Virus record (IMG/VR): IMGVR_UViG_3300022821_000003
Span: 1 to 62,977 of that record
Length of the DNA stretch: 62,977 nucleotides
Direction: 5' to 3' (one strand)
Source of the DNA: a virus
The translations under genes and the position numbers were made by a program. Positions 47,169-56,232 of this stretch are shown in pieces. The first letter of the stretch is position 1. Every line of letters begins with the position of its first letter. The notes beneath the pieces were generated by a model that worked only from the letters and a program-made list of their open reading frames with translations, searched no databases and was not told where the DNA came from.

Positions 47169-47354
47169 ATGAATGTTAAGAAAATGTATTTCTTTAATCC
47201 AGATATCGAATCATATCAAATAATATTTTTAATGATTAGAATGATTGGGTGTTTATTAATAGGACAAAGAATATTAGCAATTAGTACAAATGAATTAACA
47301 AATGGTAAGAAGGAAGATGAGAATCAAGTCAGATTCTATTTTCACAGAGAATAA
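47169..47354 (+). CDS. small predicted membrane protein, paralogue of 44515
   Basis: 61 residues: MYFFNPD..., a hydrophobic segment (IIFLMIRMIGCLLIG) and a polar end. Paralogue of the gene that sits between terminase halves. Both are in the same transcription unit. Confidence 0.6.
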   Translation: MNVKKMYFFNPDIESYQIIFLMIRMIGCLLIGQRILAISTNELTNGKKEDENQVRFYFHRE

Positions 47355-47357
47355 AAT

Positions 47358-48941
47358 ATGTATAAAGAAATAAAATTTAACAACGACGCAAGAGTAAAGA
47401 TTTTAGAAGGAGTTAATATCGTCGCAGATGCTGTCGCAACAACTTTAGGTCCAAGAGGAAATACTGTGATATTCGAGGAGAGTCTTTATCCGACAATAAC
47501 AAAGGACGGCGTAACGGTTAGTCAGCAAATCTTATTAGAAGATAAATTCCAAAGTATGGGGGCTATGATGGCAAGAGAGGCAGCAGAAAACACAAATAGA
47601 GAAGCAGGAGATGGAACAACTTCAACAGTAGTTCTACTAAGAGGAATTGCAAACGAAGGACACAAATATATTACAGCTGGAATGAATCCTATACTTATTA
47701 AAAGGGGTATGGATGAAGCATTAATACAGGCTATCGATATTATAGATGGAAATAAAAAAGAAGTAACCTCTATAGATGAGAGAGTGCAGATTGCAACAAT
47801 CTCTGCAAACAATGATCCAGAAATTGGTCAAATGATTGCAGATGTTATAGAGGAAACAGGAACTAATGGTATTGTTACTGTAACAAATTCTAACTCAATG
47901 GAAACAGAAGTTGAATATGTTAAAGGAACAAAATTGGATAGAGGATATTCATCACATATGTTCATAACAAATAGAAAAAGACTTTCAGCAGAAATGGCTA
48001 ACCCAATAATTATTCTTACTACAGATAAGATTAATATGGAGAGTCAATTAATTAAAATTCTACAAAGCCTACTTGAAGCAGGTAAAAGAGAATTTATTCT
48101 AGTAGGTGGGACAGTAGAAGGACCAGCATTAGCATTTCTTACACAGAATCATTTACTTGGTAAGTTCACATGTATACCAGTGAGTATGCCTTCATTTGGA
48201 GATTACCAAAGAGACTTATTTTATGACTTGGCTGCATTAACAGGAGCAACTGTTCTTGGAGAAGAGGAGTCTACAAAGTTGAAAGATGGTAAACTATCTG
48301 ATTGTGGAATAGCAGAGAATGTAATTGTAACAAGAGATTCTACTATATTTACTGGAGCTAATGGAGATATAAAAACAAGAGTAGATGAAGTGAAAGCATT
48401 AATATCCAAATATAAAGATTTATTCATAATAGAACAATTAAAAAAACGTTTAGGCAGATTAAATGGATCTATTGCTAATATTAAAGTAGGTGGTTCATCA
48501 GAGACAGAACAGACTGAAAAGAAGTATAGAATAGAAGACGCATTAAATTCTACCAAATCTGCTGTAGAAGATGGCATTATTGAAGGTGGAGGAACAGCAT
48601 TGCTGAAAGCATCTTCATCAATGTTAATGGATAATGATATAAGCGAAGAACAAAAAGCTGGATGGAAAATTGTAGTAGCATCGATGGAGCTTCCATGTAA
48701 ACAGATCATGGAGAATTCAGGTTTACCAGCAGATGCAATTATCGCAAAGATTAAAGAAGATGGAATAGGTTATAATGCACTAACTAATAAATATGAAGAT
48801 TTATATGAGAGTGGAGTTATAGACCCAGTAAGATGTGTTAAAAAAGAATTATCTAACGCAGTTGCAACAGCAGGAACACTTTTGACATCCTCAGTCGCAA
48901 TCGCACTAAAGCCAAATGATAGAAGCAGTATTAGCAATTAG
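47358..48941 (+). CDS. groEL: GroEL-like chaperonin
   Basis: 527 residues, full length for the family (about 545). TLGPRGNTV, TKDGVTV, GDGTTSTVVL (Asp85) and SAVEDGIIEGGGTAL are the ATP-binding and equatorial motifs; apical domain has GYSSHMFITNRK. The GGM-rich C-terminal tail is missing. Forms a folding chamber, probably for the capsid or other virion proteins; phage chaperonins are known in some giant and marine phages. Next to GroES-like gene. Confidence 0.9.
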   Translation: MYKEIKFNNDARVKILEGVNIVADAVATTLGPRGNTVIFEESLYPTITKDGVTVSQQILLEDKFQSMGAMMAREAAENTNREAGDGTTSTVVLLRGIANEGHKYITAGMNPILIKRGMDEALIQAIDIIDGNKKEVTSIDERVQIATISANNDPEIGQMIADVIEETGTNGIVTVTNSNSMETEVEYVKGTKLDRGYSSHMFITNRKRLSAEMANPIIILTTDKINMESQLIKILQSLLEAGKREFILVGGTVEGPALAFLTQNHLLGKFTCIPVSMPSFGDYQRDLFYDLAALTGATVLGEEESTKLKDGKLSDCGIAENVIVTRDSTIFTGANGDIKTRVDEVKALISKYKDLFIIEQLKKRLGRLNGSIANIKVGGSSETEQTEKKYRIEDALNSTKSAVEDGIIEGGGTALLKASSSMLMDNDISEEQKAGWKIVVASMELPCKQIMENSGLPADAIIAKIKEDGIGYNALTNKYEDLYESGVIDPVRCVKKELSNAVATAGTLLTSSVAIALKPNDRSSISN

Positions 48942-49185
48942 TATATTAAGTTCTCTAGGATTAGTATTTTATACAATAAAGAAGAGTTCAGAAGATAGAA
49001 AAGAAACTATACAAGAAATGGCTAAAATATTTCTCTCAAAGAATATGGAGGAATATGTAGAAACAATTCAAGAAGACAACGAAGAAGAAGAAATAGTACA
49101 AGATGAAATTGAAGAAGTAGACGCTGTCGATGAGAGATTATTAATAGAGCACTTAAAGAAAACGCATGAAAATATCGAAAGTTAA
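48916..49185 (+). CDS. acidic protein with N-terminal membrane anchor
   Basis: 89 residues: a membrane helix (VLAISILSSLGLVFYTI) then a highly acidic tail (EDNEEEEIVQDEIEEVD). Starts within the end of GroEL (26-nt overlap). Function unknown; Rz-, spanin- or portal-accessory-like small proteins have this form. Confidence 0.5.
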   Translation: MIEAVLAISILSSLGLVFYTIKKSSEDRKETIQEMAKIFLSKNMEEYVETIQEDNEEEEIVQDEIEEVDAVDERLLIEHLKKTHENIES

Positions 49186-49426
49186 AATTAAAAAAGTAGT
49201 ACCAAACAAAGGGCTCGTTGGATTTGCATCTTGCATTATTGAGGACTCTTTATTCTTGGGGAATATAGCAATATTCACAAGACTAGGAGAGGAAACTAGG
49301 ATGAGATTAGTATTTCCAATAAAAGAAACTGAACAAAATAAAATATCAGTGTTTCACCCGTTGACTGCAGAGTTGTACTACTTGCTAGAACAGGCGATTA
49401 CTGAAAAATATAAAGAGAATGATTAA
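49166..49426 (+). CDS. hypothetical protein
   Basis: 86 residues, beta-rich with VRLVFPIKE-type strand, ending ALYYLLEQAITEKYKEND. SpoVG-like spacing of strands (KIKKVVPNKGLVGFASCIIEDSLFLGNIAIF) is notable: SpoVG starts with a similar strand and loop. Overlaps both neighbours. Tentative. Confidence 0.45.
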   Translation: MKISKVKIKKVVPNKGLVGFASCIIEDSLFLGNIAIFTRLGEETRMRLVFPIKETEQNKISVFHPLTAELYYLLEQAITEKYKEND

Positions 49427-51275
49427 TCTAGAATATTTAAGAAAACAAAAAATAGAAACTGGACGTAATCCAGAAGTTATTAAATTTATAGATAGTCTTT
49501 ATACATCTACTTCAGCTATGTATCTGAAGCAGCATAAAGACTGGTATATAAGTGATAGGTTTGTTCGTGGCGACCATTGGATTGTTTATAACAAGACTCT
49601 AAATAGAGTACAAACAGTTCCTCTTGTAGAAGGAGAAGTCAGACGGACAATAAACAAAATTAGGTCACAACTTCGTGGTATTAAAAACTTCGTTAAAAGA
49701 AGTCAACCAAGATGGGAAGTCCATCCTAATGATAGCACTGACGAAGCATATGCAGAAGCATCTAAGAAGAATAAACTTCTACAGAATATATATAGGACAA
49801 GAAAAATTAAACAAAGCTTGACGGATTTGATTGTTAATGCTTTTAAATATTCTGCTGGGTTCTTAGAAGGCGGATATGTTAAAAGAGATGGTAAAGACGT
49901 TATAGATTTTTGGATAGACAGTTCATATGATATATTACCAGATCCATATGCATCAACAATCCCAAGTTGTAGATACATTTTTAAGACATTTGTAAAGCCA
50001 GTTGAATCAATTAAAGGAAATAAGGAATATACTATTAAAGATGAGAAGATTTCAGATAACAGGGAGGCTGCTGCAGATTATAAGAATATATTAGAACTTG
50101 AAAAATATAACAGAGAATCTAATAAAACTAACAAGGACTTAGAAACAGCAGTTGTTAAAGAACTATGGTTAAAATGGATTGAAAAAGATGAAGTGAAAGT
50201 TAGAGTTATCACTGTTGTAGGAAATAATGTTGCAAGAGTATATAACCCTAAATATAGAAGATACCCAATATTCAATTATAACCCAGAACGTAATGAGGAG
50301 TCGATCTTTAACACACCATGGATAAAAGATCTTATTTCTATTAATAAGTCATTAGACAAAACAGCTTCACAAGTAGAGGCATACATTCAGAGAATGCTTG
50401 CTGGCAAATACTTGATTAAGAAAGGTGTTGATGTTTCAATGATAACAGATAAAGGAGCAGAAAAGATTTACTATAAAGGACAGGTTCCACCTAAGCAGAT
50501 GGACTTACAACCACTACCAACAACACCATTTGTGTTTATGCAGAATCTTGAAGGTTGGATTGAGGAACTAGGCGGAGTCAGAGAAGCATCACTTGGTAAA
50601 GCAACAGGTTCTCTACAATCTGGTAAAGGGATTGAGGCGCTACAATCAGCAGATGCTGGAACTGTAGCAGAACCGATAGAGAATCTTGAGTTATTATTAC
50701 AAGACGTTGGTAATTTTGTACTAGAATTAATAGCTGATTATCAAATAGCATCAGATGAAATAATTGAAGATGGTCAGAAGATAAAATATGTTGGTAAAGT
50801 AGCTAATAATGAACCAGAAGGAGCAATGGTAATTGATGGCAACGATGAAATTAAAGTTACTATAGTTCCAGAGATTGCATATAGTGAAGATGCTAAAAAG
50901 GAATGGGCTATGAGATTAGCAGAAGCCAAACTGATAGATGGACAAACATTATTAGAACAGTTTAAATTCTCTAACATATCTGACATAGTAGATAGAATGG
51001 AAGTAAAGAAAGCAGAAGAGTTCAAACAAGATATGATGAAGCAGAGAGAAAGTCATAGATCAGACGGACAAGGTCCAGAAGATACAGCCGATCTCGCTGA
51101 TAGTGAAAACATGCAAATGTCAACTGGACAACAGGTACCAGAAACTCCTAAAGTTTTATGGACACCTGAACATACAGATTTACACATTTCATTTATTAAA
51201 GAGAATGGTGATGTTTACAAACAGAACCAGGAACTATTCGATGCTCATATATCAGCAGAAGAAAATTATCAATAA
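49419..51275 (+). CDS. portal protein
   Basis: 618 residues. Begins with a helix and the WYxxxRFVRGDHWI segment, then RRTINKIRSQLRGIKNFVKRSQPRWEV, and in the middle NPERNEESIFNTPWIKDLISINKSLDKTASQVEAY, which is the helix and clip layout of portal proteins of podovirus- and siphovirus-like phages. C-terminal disordered Gln/Asp-rich tail. Sits between terminase and scaffold, the usual order. Confidence 0.8.
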   Translation: MINLEYLRKQKIETGRNPEVIKFIDSLYTSTSAMYLKQHKDWYISDRFVRGDHWIVYNKTLNRVQTVPLVEGEVRRTINKIRSQLRGIKNFVKRSQPRWEVHPNDSTDEAYAEASKKNKLLQNIYRTRKIKQSLTDLIVNAFKYSAGFLEGGYVKRDGKDVIDFWIDSSYDILPDPYASTIPSCRYIFKTFVKPVESIKGNKEYTIKDEKISDNREAAADYKNILELEKYNRESNKTNKDLETAVVKELWLKWIEKDEVKVRVITVVGNNVARVYNPKYRRYPIFNYNPERNEESIFNTPWIKDLISINKSLDKTASQVEAYIQRMLAGKYLIKKGVDVSMITDKGAEKIYYKGQVPPKQMDLQPLPTTPFVFMQNLEGWIEELGGVREASLGKATGSLQSGKGIEALQSADAGTVAEPIENLELLLQDVGNFVLELIADYQIASDEIIEDGQKIKYVGKVANNEPEGAMVIDGNDEIKVTIVPEIAYSEDAKKEWAMRLAEAKLIDGQTLLEQFKFSNISDIVDRMEVKKAEEFKQDMMKQRESHRSDGQGPEDTADLADSENMQMSTGQQVPETPKVLWTPEHTDLHISFIKENGDVYKQNQELFDAHISAEENYQ

Positions 51276-51290
51276 TTAATAATAACTAAT

Positions 51291-51605
51291 ATGTCAATAA
51301 ATTTCAAAGATTTCATTGGCGATGTCAAAAAAGGTGCTGGCATTGTTAAAAGAAGTTATGCGGATGTTGGTAAAAACATCAAAGGGATTGTAAAGGATAA
51401 AAAAGCTAAAAAAGTTTCTAAAAAGAAAGCAAAAGCTAAATATGGAGAACTAATAGATACATCGTCTAAAAAGGAATTCATAAAAAACAATGGTGAAGTG
51501 AACTATAATAAAGCGATGGATTCAGGTTCAATTTTCAATCCTAACCAAAGAAAACTTAATAAAATTAGAAAAGCAAAGGAAGCAAAATATAGTAGATTAA
51601 AATAA
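51291..51605 (+). CDS. small basic head-associated protein
   Basis: 104 residues, Lys-rich with repeated KKxKAK segments and a C-terminal helix. Position between portal and scaffold. Candidate nucleic-acid-binding or head-completion factor; not recognised. Confidence 0.5.
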   Translation: MSINFKDFIGDVKKGAGIVKRSYADVGKNIKGIVKDKKAKKVSKKKAKAKYGELIDTSSKKEFIKNNGEVNYNKAMDSGSIFNPNQRKLNKIRKAKEAKYSRLK

Positions 51606-51612
51606 TTAATAT

Positions 51613-51635
51613 ACGCAGAGCGTTTTAGACTGCGT
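51613..51635 (+). promoter_or_regulatory. leader hairpin upstream of scaffold gene
   Basis: ACGCAG/CTGCGT stem (51613-51618 with 51630-51635), then TACAAACTAACG before the scaffold ATG. Same hairpin plus ACAAACTAA design as before terminase. Confidence 0.45.
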
Positions 51636-51671
51636 TACAAACTAACGTAAAATAATTTTACAAGAAGTATT

Positions 51672-52415
51672 ATGGAAAATGAAACAAAGGTAGTACCAGA
51701 GGCTCCAGCAGCAGTAGAACCTACCACTACACCAGCTGAAGAAATCGTAACTTCGCAGGAAGTAAAAACTGAAGTACCAGTAGCAGAAGTTGCTCCAGTA
51801 CAAGATAATGTCGTAGATATGGCTAAGATGCAAGAACAAATAAGTAATTTGAACACAGCATTAAAGCAAGAGCGTGACACTGGCAAAGTCGAGAGCAAGG
51901 AGCTCAAAGAAGAACTTGCTAGGTCGAAGGAAACTATTGACAAACTTAAAAATGTCTTTAGTCCAGAGGTAGCAGTAGAAGAGGTTAATGAAACCTTATC
52001 AATTGATAAAATCACTGCTTTATTAGATGAGAGAGATAACAAAAAGAAAGAGGACGAGAGTAGGGAAACGCAAGCTCAAAAAATTAAAGCAGAAGTTTCA
52101 GATCTAGAAAAAGAATGGAATGGAGCAGAAGGTAAGCCAAAATACGAAGATGAAAAAGTCTTAGATTGGCAAGAAAATAACCAAAAGTTATACCTATCTC
52201 CAAGAGAAGCTTTTAATGAAATGAACAGAGACACAATCATTGATTGGGAAATTAAAAATAGACTTAACAAAAAACCAGAGGTCCAAAGTGTTGAAACTCC
52301 AGGAGGTTCACCTACAAGTAGGGAACCAATAGAGATGAAACCTAAGACGACCGAGGAACTTCGTAGTGCTATCTCAGAAGCAATGGACGCAGCTTCTGAT
52401 GAGAATATAAACTAA
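51672..52415 (+). CDS. capsid scaffolding protein
   Basis: 247 residues: acidic Pro/Glu-rich N-terminus, long coiled coil (about 50-150, MQEQISNLNTALKQERDTGK...), and a basic/acidic C-terminus. Directly precedes the capsid gene, as scaffolds do. Guides capsid assembly and is normally lost on maturation. Confidence 0.75.
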   Translation: MENETKVVPEAPAAVEPTTTPAEEIVTSQEVKTEVPVAEVAPVQDNVVDMAKMQEQISNLNTALKQERDTGKVESKELKEELARSKETIDKLKNVFSPEVAVEEVNETLSIDKITALLDERDNKKKEDESRETQAQKIKAEVSDLEKEWNGAEGKPKYEDEKVLDWQENNQKLYLSPREAFNEMNRDTIIDWEIKNRLNKKPEVQSVETPGGSPTSREPIEMKPKTTEELRSAISEAMDAASDENIN

Positions 52416-52418
52416 TAT

Positions 52419-52448
52419 CTACGAAGTTACGATATACGGATTTCGTAG
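52419..52448 (+). promoter_or_regulatory. leader hairpin upstream of the capsid gene
   Basis: CTACGAA/TTCGTAG stem with 16-nt loop, ending 12 bases before the capsid ATG. May protect or regulate the most abundant message. Confidence 0.45.
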
Positions 52449-52460
52449 TAACATAAACAC

Positions 52461-55400
52461 ATGGCACAGTCCGTAACAAACATGGCTGGAGCTGCGATAA
52501 ATCTTGTCGCCTCGTAGAGTAATCTACGTGTAAAATCAATTAAATTGCGGGAACATCCTTAGAGCTTTAACTACACTGACTCGTGTAAAAACGTTAAAGA
52601 TTGGACAATCTGCATCAAAATCTTATGACAATTAAAAGGTGTGTTCATTGTAATAGAGATTACAAGACACAAGACACTAAAAGAAAATTTTGTTCACAAA
52701 AATGTTTTAGAGAATGGAGAAAAGAAAATTGGCATCCATCTCAAGACCATAAAGATTCAATAAGTAAAAAATTAAAAGGTCAAAAATCAACTGGGAAGCC
52801 CTTCGAGAAGGGGCATACGATAAACAATGGTAGAGAACCATGGAATAAAAATAAAACTGGAGTTCAGAAAGCATGGAATAAAGGATTAGTAATGAAGAAT
52901 TACTACGATGAAGAACAGTACCAAAAATTTATAAAAGGTTGTATAAAAGGTGGAATTGCTTGTTGCTTAAAAGTAGCAGACAATACAAATAGAACAAAAA
53001 TAGAAATAATATTAGAAGATATAGTAGAAGAACTTGGAATAAAATATATGACACAGTATCCATTACTTGGGATAACTGTAGCAGATATATATTTGCCAGA
53101 CCACCATATAGCAATATATGCAGATGGAGATTACTGGCATAACTATCCTCATGGAACGAATAAAGACCATGAAGTTAACAAGGAACTAAAGAATGCTAAT
53201 ATACAAGTAATGCGTTTCTGGGAATGTGACATATATAAAGACATTGACAGAGTAAAAAAAATCATAAGAGATGTTCAGAGACTATAATATTGCCCCTCGG
53301 CAGAGGGTGAAGGGATAGTCCGACTTATACCGAAAGGTATTGGATATACATGGAGAGTATATGACGGCGTTGTTCACGAGCAAGTATTCACAAAGAATGT
53401 TTTGTTCATGAATGTATTAAAAAACGTTGCTCATGATACTGGAGCAGTTTCAGTCGCAGGCGCTTCAGCTACAGGTGGTGGTGGTAAAATGATTACAGTA
53501 CATTATGGTCGTAAATGTGTTGCGACCCTTAGAAAGTAATTTCTTTGACAATTTAACTAACTATATGCTGGAAACTCCTTAGAGCCTTTCGTACCAAAGT
53601 GTAAAAATCGAAAGGATTGGACAATCAGCAGAAAAGATTTCTATGAAAGAAAACAAATATCTTGCATATTTAACAGGAGTTTACCTTTCAGATGGATCAT
53701 GTTTTAAACATGAGAGAGGATATGTTTTTAAACTATCTTCAATTGATATGGATTATATAAATTATACAAATAAATGTATAGATAATCTGATAAACAAAAC
53801 TGGATCTATTTACGAAAGTAAACCAACTGGATGGGGCAAGAAAAATATATTCACAATTCGCATATACGAAAAGCAATTATTTGAATATTTAACAATACAA
53901 ACAGAAAAGAAAACAAAAATACCAACTTGGATTTTAGAAGGGAAAGAAAGCATTAAAAAAGAATTTATTGCTGGAATGGTGGATGGTGATGGTTGGGTTG
54001 TTTTCAACGTATCTGGTACTGGGAGAGGTTTAAACTGGCAAATCGGATTAAGTGGTTCTGAAATAATGATGAACAATATTTCAAGAATGTGTAATAAAAT
54101 GCAACTTAAATCGTGGGGTCCAACAAAAATCAAAACTAGTAAAAATACGTATAGACTATTTTTCGACACACTTGATTTTATAAAATTTAAAATAAAATTA
54201 AGGATAGACAGGAAAATGGCTAGAATAAATTTCATTAGAAAAATTCTCAACGACTACATGTTAGTCTCCAAGACAAATCCAAAAAGGATTAAAGAAGTTC
54301 TTGGATGAAGATATAGTCTCATCTTTATGTAGACATAAAGCTAAGATATTAAACGAACACTGGTAGTGCAGCTGGATCTGAATCATTAACTTTACCTACA
54401 GCTGGACAGCAAGCTTATATACAAGCTAACATCCCGATGAAATATAACTTTCATCAAATTTCTCTTACAGACGTTGTTTTACAAGGTTCAAAGAGATCAA
54501 AAGAGTTCTTAGTAAACGTTTTAGAATCAGAATATGATGGAGCTAAGAATGATATGCAGAGACAGTTATCACGTCAAGGGTATGGTATTAAACGACTTCT
54601 TACCAGGTTACTGATTCCATCGTGTGCCCTATAAAACACACAAATAAAATTATCACTAATAAGGGGAATCCTGAAATTGGCAACCCCTAGCAAGCACATT
54701 ACAATTTATTTCGGTTTTATATAATAAAATATGAAACAAACAAAAGCAATTAAACTGGCTTATCTAGCTGGCTTTATAGATGGAGAAGGATGTATAATGA
54801 TAGCAAAAAGAAATCCTAGATTAGAAGGAAGAATAAATGTTAGTTATTCAATTCTATTAACAATATCTCAAAAAGATGGAGCAATAATGGATTGGTTAAC
54901 TGGTAACTTCGGAGGTAGTGTTCAATATAAGAACAAAGAAAGAGATATTTATGTCTGGAATATAACACATAAGAAAGCAGCAAAAGTACTTAAAGAAGTC
55001 CTTCCATTTATCAAATATAAAAGACCACAAATAGAAATTGCTATTAGATTACAAAATAGATTAACCAAAACGTTAAAAGGAAAAGATGGCAGAGCATTAC
55101 CATTAACTGATAGCGAAATAATCAAACGAGAAGAAATGTATTTAGAATGCAAAAAACTAAAACATATTTATAAAGAATCAAAATACCGAAATAAATTAAA
55201 TAATGGTGCAGCTGTAGAGACTAAGTGTGATAACCTAGAGATAGGAAGCGATAGTCCGACCTTGCAGAAATAACAACTGTAAGATGTTAGCAGAAATGAC
55301 TAACACTCCTCAATAGAGGAAGTAACAACTTGGGAACTGGAGAAATTGCTAAAGTAAATGCAGACCCTTCAACTGGTACTACTGTAGAATTAGACAACCC

Positions 55401-56127
55401 TATGGTTGGAAAAAATCCTACAGATTATATCGAGATTGGAAACGTTTTAAGATTTGGAGCAACAGCTTCAACTATTGGAACAGTAGATTCAATCACAGAT
55501 GGTGATACTTTCGAATTAGCAGCTGGAGTTGCAGCAATCGCTGACAATGACCCAGTGTACATTGCACAAACGGCTACACAGTCAAACAAAGACGCTGAAA
55601 TAATGGGACTTAAAGGTCTTATTGATGATGGTGCTAATCTTACCACTTTAGAAGGTCTTTCTAGATCTACTTACATTTGGTGGCAGTCATATGTTAATGA
55701 TAATACTTCACAACGTTCATTAACAGACGCTTTACTTCATACTACTTGGATTGAAGCACAGAAGAAAGGTGATACTAAATATATCCTTACTTCATGGGAC
55801 GTACAATCAGCTTATGGACAACTTTTAACTCCAGATAGACGTTATACTAACGGAGACATGCAGTTAAATGGTGGGTTCAAAGGGGTAGACTTTAACGGGA
55901 TACCAATGGTAGCTGACTATGACGCTCCATATGATGAAGCTTACTTCATCGACCCTTCAACTTTATCAATTGAAGATTTAGCTCCTATCTCATTTTTGAA
56001 AGAAGATGGTGCTATTCTAGACAGAAGTGCAACGACACCTGCTTGGAATGCCACGCTTCGTTACTATGCTAATTTATGCAACAAGGCACCGAACAAATCG
56101 GCTGCCCTTAGAGATATTGTCAAATAG
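52461..56127 (+). CDS. major capsid protein, four exons split by three group I introns
   Basis: Exons 52461-52498, 53344-53512, 54356-54583 and 55333-56127 join in frame to 409 residues: MAQSVTNMAGAAI-YTWRVYDG...HYGR-NTGSAAG...SRQGY-GTGEIAKV.... The spliced sequence resembles major capsid proteins with the HYGR/VRYGRN segment. Junctions were chosen from P1 pairings (intron 2: GGUCGU with GCGACC; intron 3: AGGGUAU with GUGCCCU; intron 1: GCGAU with GUCGC) and reading frame. Position after scaffold and before the beta-helix gene also supports capsid. Confidence 0.85.
52499..53343 (+). mobile_element. group I intron 1 of the capsid gene
   Basis: Starts AAATCTTGTCGCC with IGS GUCGC. Core parts GCGGGAAC...AGAGC and GGACAATCTGCA in the 5' piece, AGGGATAGTCCGA and P9 hairpin ATACC-GAAA-GGTAT in the 3' piece. 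Contains the 52625 endonuclease. 3' site placed at G53343 to keep frame. Confidence 0.8.
52625..53287 (+). CDS. intron-encoded endonuclease, Vsr/EDxHD-like
   Basis: 220 residues from ATG 52625 (an upstream TTG lies in the ribozyme core). Zinc ribbon CVHC...FCSQKC, NUMOD3-like basic repeats (HKDSISKKLKGQK, NKGL), and a C-terminal Vsr-like nuclease (VADIYLPDHHIAIYADGDYWH, RFWECDIYKD). Homing enzyme that would cut intronless capsid alleles. Confidence 0.75.
   Translation: MTIKRCVHCNRDYKTQDTKRKFCSQKCFREWRKENWHPSQDHKDSISKKLKGQKSTGKPFEKGHTINNGREPWNKNKTGVQKAWNKGLVMKNYYDEEQYQKFIKGCIKGGIACCLKVADNTNRTKIEIILEDIVEELGIKYMTQYPLLGITVADIYLPDHHIAIYADGDYWHNYPHGTNKDHEVNKELKNANIQVMRFWECDIYKDIDRVKKIIRDVQRL
53513..54355 (+). 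mobile_element. group I intron 2 of the capsid gene
   Basis: Starts AAATGTGTTGCGACC. P1 GGUCGU/GCGACC with the U-G pair at the splice site and P10 AACAC/GUGUU with the next exon both form exactly, so the splice sites are well supported. Core GCTGGAAACTCCTTAGAGC, GGACAATCAGCAG and GATATAGTC. Confidence 0.9.
53643..54308 (+). CDS. intron-encoded LAGLIDADG endonuclease
   Basis: 221 residues with two LAGLIDADG motifs: LTGVYLSDGS (about 10-19) and EFIAGMVDGDG (about 106-116). Double-motif enzyme cutting as a monomer. Homing of intron 2. Confidence 0.85.
   Translation: MKENKYLAYLTGVYLSDGSCFKHERGYVFKLSSIDMDYINYTNKCIDNLINKTGSIYESKPTGWGKKNIFTIRIYEKQLFEYLTIQTEKKTKIPTWILEGKESIKKEFIAGMVDGDGWVVFNVSGTGRGLNWQIGLSGSEIMMNNISRMCNKMQLKSWGPTKIKTSKNTYRLFFDTLDFIKFKIKLRIDRKMARINFIRKILNDYMLVSKTNPKRIKEVLG
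54584..55332 (+). mobile_element. group I intron 3 of the capsid gene
   Basis: P1 AGGGUAU/GUGCCCU with U-G at the splice site; core AAGGGGAATCC and GCGATAGTCCGACC. 3' part has hairpins CTTGCAG/CTGTAAG, TGTTAG/CTAACA and CCTC/GAGG before the final G55332. Subgroup differs from introns 1 and 2 in the 5' core. Confidence 0.8.
54731..55273 (+). CDS. intron-encoded LAGLIDADG endonuclease (single motif)
   Basis: 180 residues with LAYLAGFIDGEGCI near the N-terminus and only one clear LAGLIDADG motif, so it would act as a homodimer. Homing of intron 3. Confidence 0.8.
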   Translation: MKQTKAIKLAYLAGFIDGEGCIMIAKRNPRLEGRINVSYSILLTISQKDGAIMDWLTGNFGGSVQYKNKERDIYVWNITHKKAAKVLKEVLPFIKYKRPQIEIAIRLQNRLTKTLKGKDGRALPLTDSEIIKREEMYLECKKLKHIYKESKYRNKLNNGAAVETKCDNLEIGSDSPTLQK

Positions 56128-56172
56128 ATTTTATCTAGCATAAGATAAAGAATAGGTTCGATAGACGAAAGT

Positions 56173-56197
56173 GGGGGATTGGTTAGATCAGTCCCCC
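56173..56197 (+). terminator. GC-rich hairpin after the capsid gene
   Basis: GGGGGA/TCCCCC with a 13-nt loop, 46 bases after the capsid stop. No T-tract, so it may be an RNA-stabilising or weak terminator hairpin. Confidence 0.45.
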
Positions 56198-56232
56198 AGC
56201 CTATATTAGCTATAATTAATCTAACTAATTGT

